A DNA stretch of 42,174 nucleotides from Halorubrum kocurii JCM 14978 (lineage in GTDB: Archaea; Halobacteriota; Halobacteria; Halobacteriales; Haloferacaceae), in assembly GCF_000337355.1 (NCBI RefSeq), contig NZ_AOJH01000083.1, positions 1 to 42,174 on the forward strand. Direction: 5' to 3'. This document shows positions 29,791-35,750 of the stretch, in pieces (position 1 is the first letter of the stretch; each line of letters starts with the position of its first letter). The notes under the pieces were generated by a model. The model was not told where the DNA came from. It saw only the letters and a program-made list of their open reading frames with translations, and made no database searches. The position numbers were made by a program, and so were the translations under genes.

Positions 29791-30315
29791 ATGAGCGACG
29801 CCGAGAGCGCCGGTTCGAACGACGTCGAGTCCGAGGACGACACCGACGACGCCCTCGTCGAGGTCGTCCGCGCCGTCGGCCACGAGCACGTCACCGCCGA
29901 GCACGCGAGCACCGTCGAACTCACGACCGACGACTGGCTCACCCCCGCGGGCGACTGCATCGTCGGCGTCGAGGCCGACCGCGCGCCGCGCGACTTCTCG
30001 GCCGCCTTCCGCGAGGCGTGTCGGGACGCGGACGCGACGATCAGGGCGACGTTCGCGGTCGGGGAGCCGGGCGACGAGGCGGTCGACCTCGCGGCGCCCG
30101 CCCACGTCGACGCGATCGTCGGCCGCGGCGACCCCGACCTCACGCTTCTCGACGACCGCTCGATGGTCGGCCGGACCAGCGGCTACACCGACGACGAGCG
30201 CACGATCTTCGTCGACGGCGACGGCGCGGCCGCCGACCTCGACCGCGACCTGGTCGACGCGCTCGCGGCCGGCGCACCGGTGGCGCTGCGGCTGGCGGTC
30301 GAACCGGCCGAGTAA
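29791..30315 (+). CDS. DUF371-family protein
   Basis: A 174-residue protein with an acidic, low-complexity N-terminus (residues 1-30) and a DUF371 domain: VRAVGHEHVTAEHASTVELT, DDWLTPAGDCIVGVEAD, and later VGRTSGYTDDERTIFVDGDG. The family is widespread in archaea and its function is unknown; a conserved GDCI motif suggests a shared site. It follows the amidohydrolase-like gene by 40 nt on the same strand and is probably co-transcribed with it. The ATG at 29791 is the first reasonable start after the previous stop. Confidence 0.82.
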   Translation: MSDAESAGSNDVESEDDTDDALVEVVRAVGHEHVTAEHASTVELTTDDWLTPAGDCIVGVEADRAPRDFSAAFREACRDADATIRATFAVGEPGDEAVDLAAPAHVDAIVGRGDPDLTLLDDRSMVGRTSGYTDDERTIFVDGDGAAADLDRDLVDALAAGAPVALRLAVEPAE

Positions 30316-30347
30316 CGCGGTCGGCGGAACGCCCGCGTCCCGCCGGA

Positions 30348-30695
30348 TCAGGACCGATCGGCGGCGGCGATGAGATCGTTGACGGGGAACGGGTCGGTCC
30401 GGTCGAACGACGCGAAGAGGGCCTCGTAGCGGGCCGAGGGCAACACGAGCACGACGACGTTCTCGAAGAACAGCGTCTGGGCCTCGAACGCCTCGTCGAT
30501 CAGATCCTTGAATTCGTCGCCGGTGACCTGGTTCGCCATGATCAGCCGGTACGCGGACTCCAGATCCCGGTTGGAGTACCGCGTTTCGAGGTCCTCCCGG
30601 ACGTACTCGATCGTGAAATCGAGGGAGTCGAGGTGAGCGATCACCCGGGCGTCGGCGCCGTCGACGCCGCGGAGGGTCTCGACGAGGTCTGACAT
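30348..30695 (-). CDS. Conserved small haloarchaeal protein, unknown function
   Basis: A 115-residue helical, acidic protein: MSDLVETLRGVDGADARVIA start, then LDFTIEYVREDLETRYS, YRLIMANQVTGDEFKDLI, and a hydrophobic strand FFENVVVLVLPS followed by RYEALFASFDRTDPFP. The pattern looks like a soluble domain found in haloarchaeal sensor-related proteins, but I cannot name it. It stands between DUF371 (convergent) and the Nudix gene. On the minus strand a weak box (GCAAAAGTTTC, about 30700-30710) lies close to the start. Confidence 0.7.
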   Translation of the reverse strand: MSDLVETLRGVDGADARVIAHLDSLDFTIEYVREDLETRYSNRDLESAYRLIMANQVTGDEFKDLIDEAFEAQTLFFENVVVLVLPSARYEALFASFDRTDPFPVNDLIAAADRS

Positions 30696-30749
30696 GGCGG
30701 AAACTTTTGCTGCAACGGCGTAAAAGTGCCCATTCGGGGTCGACCGCGC

Positions 30750-31352
30750 TCAGATCGGCAGCTCGGCGTCGGCCCCGACAACGCGGTCGACCTCCTCGGG
30801 CGCGCGCCAGTCGGTCGTCCGCTCCAGCAACTGCACGACCATCTGGCCCGTCACGCCCCAGACGGTGTAGCCGTCGACGTGGAAGAAGTGGACTCGGTGG
30901 TCGCCGTACTCCGGGTGGCCGATTCGACGCTCCGTCTCGTAGTTCGCGGGGTCGGTCAGCCCGCCCACGGGGAGGATCGCAATCTCCGCGACCTCGGACT
31001 CGTCGGCGACGTACTCCCGGTCCGGCGCGACGCCGACGAACGGCCGGATCCGGTACGCGGAGGAGGTCCGCGTGTCGTCGAGCCGCCCGAGGACGTCGAC
31101 CTCCTCGGGGCGCATCCCGACCTCCTCGTCGGCCTCCCGGAGCGCGGTGTCGGTCAGGGTCCGGTCTATCGGCTCGCGGCCGCCGCCGGGGAAGCTCATC
31201 TGCCCGGGGTGTTCGCCGAGGTGGGCCGCGCGCTTGGTGAACAGCAGGTGGGCCTCGCCGCCGCGCTCGATGACGGGCGCCAGCACGGCGGCCTCGCGGC
31301 GCGCCCGGGTCACCTCCTCGGGCGTGTACCGGCGCAGCCCCGTCAGGTCCAT
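30750..31352 (-). CDS. Nudix hydrolase, CoA pyrophosphatase-like
   Basis: A 200-residue Nudix protein. The NuCoA signature LLFTKRAAHLGEHPGQMSFP (about 36-55) precedes the Nudix box, which ends TALREADEEVGM (69-80); the metal-binding READEE core is intact, while the first Glu of the canonical box is replaced by Arg near residue 64. Such enzymes split CoA or related dinucleotides into 4'-phosphopantetheine and an adenosine diphosphate. The substrate assignment rests on the NuCoA signature. It is divergent from proS at 31482, with about 130 nt of shared promoter space. Confidence 0.87.
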   Translation of the reverse strand: MDLTGLRRYTPEEVTRARREAAVLAPVIERGGEAHLLFTKRAAHLGEHPGQMSFPGGGREPIDRTLTDTALREADEEVGMRPEEVDVLGRLDDTRTSSAYRIRPFVGVAPDREYVADESEVAEIAILPVGGLTDPANYETERRIGHPEYGDHRVHFFHVDGYTVWGVTGQMVVQLLERTTDWRAPEEVDRVVGADAELPI

Positions 31353-31447
31353 ACCGGCCGTAGGCCCCCGGACCGGGTTAACGTTTCTCCGCGTTCCGGC
31401 GATCTGAAACGAGCGCGGGCGGCCCGAGCGACCCGCGCGGCTTCGGA

Positions 31448-31456
31448 CGTTTTAAG
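31448..31456 (+). promoter_or_regulatory. TATA box of proS
   Basis: CGTTTTAAG lies about 26-34 nt before the ATG at 31482, the classic leaderless spacing. It fixes the start of proS at 31482 and not at longer in-frame starts upstream. Confidence 0.65.
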
Positions 31457-31481
31457 CCCGCGACCCACCCTTCACTGGACA

Positions 31482-32957
31482 ATGAGCGACGACGACCAGG
31501 AGCTCGGCATCACCGAGTCCAAGTCACACAACACCGGCGAGTGGTACGCCGAGGTCGTACAGAAGGCGGGGTTGGCCGACTACGGCCCCGAGGGGATGAG
31601 CGGGTTCATCGTCACCCGTCCCCGCGCGTACGCCGTCTGGGAGCGGCTCCAGGGGTTCCTCGACGCGAAGTTCAAGGACACCGGCGTCCAGAACGCCTAC
31701 TTCCCCCTCTTCATTCCCGAGTCGTACCTCGAGCGCGAGAAGGACATCGTCGAGGGGTTCGACCCCGAGGTCGCGTGGGTGACCGAGGCGGGCAATCAGG
31801 AGCTCGAAGAGCGGCTCGCGGTCCGACCGACCTCCGAGTCGATCATCACGCCGTACATCAGCCAGTGGGTCCGCAGCCACCGCGACCTCCCGCTGCGCGT
31901 GAACCAGTGGTGCTCCGTCGTGCGCTGGGAGGCGACCGAGACGAAGCCGTTCTTCCGCACGAAGGAGTTCCTCTGGCAGGAGGGTCACACCGCCCACGCC
32001 ACCGCGGAGGGCGCGTGGGAGGAGACGATGACGCGGCTCGACCAGTACGCCTCCGTCTACGAGGACCTGCTGGCGATGCCCGTTTTAAAAGGCCAGAAGC
32101 CCGACCACGACACGTTCCCGGGCGCGGAGACGACCACGACCGTCGAGGCGCTGATGCCCGACGGCAAGTCGGTGCAGGCGGGGACCTCCCACCACCTCGG
32201 GCAGTCGTTCGCCGAGGCGTTCGACATCACGTTCTCCGACGAGGACGAGGAGGAGCGGCTCGCGCACACCACCTCGTGGGGGCTCTCGTGGCGCGCGCTC
32301 GGCGCGCTGATCATGACGCACTCCGACGAGCAGGGGCTCGTGCTCCCGCCCGGGGTCGCCCCCGAACAGGTCGTCGTCGTCCCGATCTGGCAGGAGGACA
32401 CGAAAGACGACGTGCTGGCGTACGCCGAGGGCGTCGCCGACGACCTCGACGACGCGGGGATCCGCGTCGAGCTCGACGACCGGGACGAGCGCAACCCCGG
32501 GTTCAAGTTCAACGAACACGAGCTCAACGGCGTCCCCCTCCGGATCGAGATCGGTCCCCACGAGGTCGAGGACGACGAGCTCACGCTCGTCCACCGGCCC
32601 GACGGCGAGAGCGTCGTCGAGGGGCGTGACGGGGTCGTCGAGACGGTCCGCGACCACTTCGACGAGGTGTACGCGAAGCTGTACGCCGCCGCCGAGGAGA
32701 CCCTCGACGGCGAGGTTCGCGAGGCCGACGACCGCGCCGACATCCTCGGGACGCTCGGCCAGCACGGCGGCTACGTGACGGCGCCGTGGTGCGGCGACGA
32801 GGAGTGCGAGGAGCCGATCAAGGAGCCGATGGCCGCCGAGATCGTGATGGTCCCGTTCGAGGACGATGACCCCCTCGTCGACGGCGACGGCGACGAGACC
32901 TGCGCGATCTGCGACGCCGACGCCGAGCGGACGGCGTACTTCGCGAAGTCGTACTGA
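31482..32957 (+). CDS. proS: Prolyl-tRNA synthetase, archaeal/eukaryotic type
   Basis: The 491-residue class II synthetase charges tRNA-Pro with proline. Motif 1 is in the N-terminal region (YFPLFIPESYLEREKDIVEG), motif 2 reads VVRWEATETKPFFRTKEFLW, followed by QEGHTAHATAEGA, and motif 3 lies in SWRALGALIMTHSDEQGLVL. It lacks the bacterial editing insert and ends in the archaeal-type C-terminal zinc domain, with cysteines in WCGDEECEEPIKE and ETCAICDAD and the characteristic terminal tyrosine (AKSY). The ATG at 31482 is set by the TATA box; a longer reading frame upstream is the antisense of the Nudix gene. Confidence 0.97.
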   Translation: MSDDDQELGITESKSHNTGEWYAEVVQKAGLADYGPEGMSGFIVTRPRAYAVWERLQGFLDAKFKDTGVQNAYFPLFIPESYLEREKDIVEGFDPEVAWVTEAGNQELEERLAVRPTSESIITPYISQWVRSHRDLPLRVNQWCSVVRWEATETKPFFRTKEFLWQEGHTAHATAEGAWEETMTRLDQYASVYEDLLAMPVLKGQKPDHDTFPGAETTTTVEALMPDGKSVQAGTSHHLGQSFAEAFDITFSDEDEEERLAHTTSWGLSWRALGALIMTHSDEQGLVLPPGVAPEQVVVVPIWQEDTKDDVLAYAEGVADDLDDAGIRVELDDRDERNPGFKFNEHELNGVPLRIEIGPHEVEDDELTLVHRPDGESVVEGRDGVVETVRDHFDEVYAKLYAAAEETLDGEVREADDRADILGTLGQHGGYVTAPWCGDEECEEPIKEPMAAEIVMVPFEDDDPLVDGDGDETCAICDADAERTAYFAKSY

Positions 32958-33004
32958 GTCGGGGCGGTTCCGCCGCGACCAACGATCTTCGAGGCTTACG
33001 GAGG

Positions 33005-33375
33005 TGCGAGGAGAAAGCCCCGCCGTTCACGGCGGGGATGAATCCGACAACCCCTCTACGAACTACGTTCGACGTGCCGAACGGATATTTAAGTAGCTTG
33101 AGATCGTATTTAAGCACAACCGAGGCGGTCTCCCCGCCCCACTAATCGGACAATATCGGGATTCCCTCATTTCAAGCGGAAGACACCCTCTTCCGTGCCG
33201 AAATAGGGTGTAGGCAGGAAGAAGTACCTCCGAATCCCATGCCGGGATAGGAGTAACGGCTGGTTGGCACAGCCAGTAGCCGCCATCGAGGCGTCTACAA
33301 ACCGTAACCATCCCAACCCAGCGGTGTAGTGCCGTGGGAATCTTCGCCCTTCAGGGCGGAGAGGATGTCAACCAT
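33005..33375 (+). mobile_element. Decayed IS200/IS605-family element with two right-end-like hairpins
   Basis: Between proS and the second glutamate dehydrogenase are two hairpins typical of right ends of IS605/IS1341 elements: CCCCGCCG-TTCA-CGGCGGGG (33018-33037) and a 10-bp stem with one wobble centred on CGCCCT-TC-AGGGCG (33341-33362), the latter followed by GAGGATGTCAA, as in haloarchaeal TnpB-element ends. Between them are two ATTTAAG boxes (about 33088 and 33110), as expected of an element's left end or promoter. No TnpA or intact TnpB remains, so this is a relic, perhaps of two nested insertions. Boundaries are approximate. Confidence 0.55.
33207..33329 (+). pseudogene. Possible C-terminal remnant of a TnpB gene
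   Basis: In the frame ending at the TAG at 33327-33329 the sequence reads DRSNGWLAQPVAAIEAS before the stop, which lies just upstream of the right-end hairpin, exactly where a TnpB gene would end. The frame is blocked by a stop at 33204, and a frameshift near 33245 would join it to a preceding PMPG-containing frame, as if one base was gained. All catalytic parts (RuvC, zinc finger) are gone. The identification rests on position and my memory of haloarchaeal TnpB tails. Confidence 0.4.
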
Positions 33376-33399
33376 GATCGACTCCGGGGTGAACACTTC

Positions 33400-33600
33400 C
33401 AAAGACCGCACGGAATCGGACAGCACCTCACACCTCCCCAGCCTCGTCGCCCGCCTCTGGCGAGCGACTCCAGCGAGCGACCGGCGGTCCCGCTGGCAGC
33501 CGGCGCGCAGCGCCGGCGACCTCGCACATGCTCCTCGACGGCCGCCGAGGGCGATCACTCGTGCACACGCCACCGCGGCGTTCGTTTATAAATGATCGTC
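33400..33600 (+). repeat. Dispersed GC-rich non-coding repeat, copy B
   Basis: The sequence following the IS relic repeats the core of copy A: 33420-33471 matches 27448-27499 over 52 nt with five differences. Three of them turn the loop of an 11-bp stem from CGCC-AGA-GGCG to CGCC-TCT-GGCG, an exact inversion of the hairpin. Upstream, GAACACTTCCAAAGACC resembles the start of copy A, so copy B looks shortened inside. It ends near TTTATAAATG (33588-33597), a box also found at the left of copy A. No gene is supported in 33376-33697. Confidence 0.7.
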
Positions 33601-33697
33601 GCTGTCGCTCATGATTTTTAAATGTCACAGTATCACCGCCGATCTGCGACCCCCCCACTCGCGCGGTTGCTCGCCGCTCAGGAGAGCTACGCGCGAT

Positions 33698-35005
33698 TCA
33701 CGGGAACAGCCCGCGGTACTCGTGGGCGCTGGCGGTACGCTCGAGCGCGAGCGTGTACGCGGCCGTCCGGAGGTCCGGCAGCCCCTTCCGGTCGTACTGG
33801 TCGATCGTCTGGTCGAACGCCGTGCCGATGCGGCGCTCCAGTTCGGCGTTCACCGTTTCCAGTGGCCACGAGAACTCCTGTGCGTTCTGGACCCACTCGA
33901 GGTACGAGACGATCACCCCGCCGGCGTTCGCGAGGATGTCGGGGACGACCTGGATGTCCCGTTCGGCGAGCACCTCGTCGGCGGCGACCGTCGTCGGCCC
34001 GTTCGCGGCCTCGACGATGGCGGAGGTGCGGAGGTCGTCGACGTTGTCCGCGGTGATCACGCCCTCGACCGCGGCGGGGATGAGCACGTCGACGTCGAGC
34101 GTCAACAGCTCCTCGTTCGTGATCCGGTCGGGATCGTCCCACTGGTTCCCGCCGCTGGTGCGCCGGTCTTCGGGTAGCGCCCGGGGATCGCCGGCGACGT
34201 ACTCTTCGATCAGCCCGCCGGCGTCGACGTGGGCGCCCAGCGCCGCCACGTCGAGCCCGTCGGGGTCGTAGGCGGCGCCGGTCACGTCGGACGTGGCGAC
34301 GATCCGCGCGCCGGCCTCGTCGAGCAGTCGGGCGGCGTTTGAGCCGACGTTCCCGAACCCCTGGATCGCCACGCTGGCGTTCGAGAGGTCGCGGTCGAGG
34401 TAGTCGAAGAGCCGCTCGGTGACGATGGAGACGCCGCGGCCGGTGGCCTCAACCCGCCCGGGCGTGCCGCCGATCTCCAGCGGCTTCCCGGTGACGACTT
34501 GCGGCACGGAGTGGCCCTCGTACATCGAGTAGGTGTCCATCATCCACGCCATCGTCTGCGGGTTCGTGTTCATGTCCGGGGCGGGCACGTCGGTCTCGGG
34601 ACCGATCATCCGACGGATCCCCTCGGTGTACCGCCGCGTGAGGCTCTCCAGGTCGTTCTGGGTGAGGTCCTTCGGCTCGCAGACGACGCCGCCCTTCGCG
34701 CCGCCGTACGGGAGGTCGACCAGCGCGGTCTTCCACGTCATCCACCCGGCGAGCGCCTCGACCTCGCGCTGGGTGACCGACGGGTGGAACCGGACGCCGC
34801 CTTTAAACGGACCGCGGGCGCTGTCGAACTGGCAGCGGTACCCCTCGAACACCTCGGTCTCACCGGAGTCCAACTCCACCGGAAGCGTCACCTTGAGGGT
34901 GCGCTCCGGGTGTTTGAGGCGCTCGAAGACGCCGTGATCCACGTCGGCGTACTCCTCCGCGCGGTCCATCTGTGCGAGCATGTTCTCGAACGGATCGTCC
35001 GTCAT
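33698..35005 (-). CDS. gdhB: Glu/Leu/Phe/Val dehydrogenase, glutamate dehydrogenase paralogue 2
   Basis: A 435-residue paralogue of the 8502-9755 enzyme, catalysing reversible oxidative deamination of glutamate. It keeps RGPFKGGVRFHP, the catalytic-lysine motif PYGGAKGG, the dinucleotide site IQGFGNVGSNAA and DILANAGGV. It differs in a longer N-terminus and an insertion before the LLTLDVDVLIP segment (GDPRALPEDRRTSGGNQWDD), and ends HEYRGLFP. Paralogues often differ in cofactor and direction; which is biosynthetic cannot be read here. Start MTDDPFENM at 35005; a minus-strand ATAATT box lies about 70 nt upstream. It is flanked downstream by the repeat/IS region. Confidence 0.92.
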   Translation of the reverse strand: MTDDPFENMLAQMDRAEEYADVDHGVFERLKHPERTLKVTLPVELDSGETEVFEGYRCQFDSARGPFKGGVRFHPSVTQREVEALAGWMTWKTALVDLPYGGAKGGVVCEPKDLTQNDLESLTRRYTEGIRRMIGPETDVPAPDMNTNPQTMAWMMDTYSMYEGHSVPQVVTGKPLEIGGTPGRVEATGRGVSIVTERLFDYLDRDLSNASVAIQGFGNVGSNAARLLDEAGARIVATSDVTGAAYDPDGLDVAALGAHVDAGGLIEEYVAGDPRALPEDRRTSGGNQWDDPDRITNEELLTLDVDVLIPAAVEGVITADNVDDLRTSAIVEAANGPTTVAADEVLAERDIQVVPDILANAGGVIVSYLEWVQNAQEFSWPLETVNAELERRIGTAFDQTIDQYDRKGLPDLRTAAYTLALERTASAHEYRGLFP

Positions 35006-35134
35006 GATCGGGGCGACTCGACCCCGGGTCATATCGGTTTCGGCAATTATCGCCACCGACTGTTATTGACACGCACAGCGAGTCGGCGCGCTGACGCCGC
35101 ACCGATGGTCCGGCCTCGCACTGACGAGCGGCCC

Positions 35135-35169
35135 CCGAACCGACCGTCCGCCTCCGAACCGACCGTCCG
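35135..35169. repeat. Two 16-bp direct repeats, period 19
   Basis: CCGAACCGACCGTCCG occurs at 35135-35150 and 35154-35169 in the gap between gdhB and the PH-domain genes. The repeat lies on the far side from each promoter, and its role is unknown. Confidence 0.7.
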
Positions 35170-35224
35170 GTCCCACAACAGCGACGAGTCGACGCCGGCC
35201 GCCCCTCCTCGCTTTCGGCCGGAC

Positions 35225-35230
35225 TTATAC
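35225..35230 (+). promoter_or_regulatory. TATA box ahead of the leader ORF and PH genes
   Basis: TTATAC, within ACTTATACG, is 24-29 nt upstream of an ATG at 35254, where a leaderless transcript would begin, and about 56-61 nt upstream of the PH-domain gene at 35286. It is the only AT-rich box in this stretch. Confidence 0.55.
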
Positions 35231-35253
35231 GTCGGCGTCGACAACCACGGCGC

Positions 35254-35289
35254 ATGACATTCGGACGCGCGCCGGGGGTGCGTCGATGA
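35254..35289 (+). CDS. Possible 11-codon leader peptide MTFGRAPGVRR
   Basis: An ATG 24 nt after the TATA box opens an 11-residue frame (MTFGRAPGVRR) whose TGA overlaps the ATG of the PH-domain gene by 4 nt (ATGA). It could be translated from a leaderless transcript and couple ribosomes to the downstream gene, which has no good ribosome-binding site of its own. The reading is based only on spacing and overlap; no protein evidence is possible from sequence. Confidence 0.4.
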   Translation: MTFGRAPGVRR

Positions 35290-35750
35290 CGGCACAGACG
35301 CTTCACCCCCGCGTTCAGGTCGTGTGGGTCCTCCGTGCGGTCCTCATCGCCGCGGTGTTGACGGCGCCGTTCGCTGGCGGCGTCTACCTCGACCGGCTGC
35401 CGGAGTGGGCGCCGGTCGTCGCCGGAGTCGCCTTTCTCGTGCTCGGCGTGGGGCACGCGATCCTCCGGTACCGCCGGTGGAGCTACGAGATCCGGGAAGA
35501 CGCGCTGTACCTCGACCGGGGCGTGATCACGCAGGTCCGGACGACGGTGCCGCTGGTACGGATCCAGCACGTGGACTCCCGGCGCGGTCCGGTCGAGCGC
35601 GGGGCTAGCCTTGCCTCCTGTGTCGTGTACACGGCCGGCTCCCGCGGCGCGGACGTCCGGATTCCGGGGCTCACGCCGGACGGCGCGAGCGACCTCCGCG
35701 AGGAGCTGAAGCGACTGGCCATCCGCGCGGACGGGGAGGACGCGGTGTGA
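35286..35750 (+). CDS. Bacterial-PH (YdbS-like) membrane protein
   Basis: A 154-residue protein with two membrane helices (about 11-32 and 41-58, the latter in APVVAGVAFLVLGVGHAIL) and one bPH_2 (DUF304) domain from residue 63, showing YEIREDALYLDRGVITQVRT, TVPLVRIQHVDSRRGPVERG and a C-terminal helix LREELKRLAIR. In bacteria YdbS and YdbT occur as pairs and have been linked to membrane stress or lipid interaction. It overlaps the three-domain partner by 4 nt (GTGA), so both proteins are probably made together. The ATG at 35286 overlaps the leader ORF stop. Confidence 0.82.
   Translation: MTAQTLHPRVQVVWVLRAVLIAAVLTAPFAGGVYLDRLPEWAPVVAGVAFLVLGVGHAILRYRRWSYEIREDALYLDRGVITQVRTTVPLVRIQHVDSRRGPVERGASLASCVVYTAGSRGADVRIPGLTPDGASDLREELKRLAIRADGEDAV

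Noticed and set aside
30726-31481. 250-codon upstream extension of proS
   Set aside because: It is the complement of the Nudix gene, and a TATA box lies directly before 31482.
33063-33311. 82-codon minus-strand frame within the IS relic
   Set aside because: No family features are visible; it is antisense to the TnpB-tail-like frame and has no promoter of its own.
32958-33697. tRNA or other stable RNA gene in the longest gene-free gap
   Set aside because: No cloverleaf, T-loop consensus or CCA-like end was found by eye; the hairpins fit insertion-sequence ends better.
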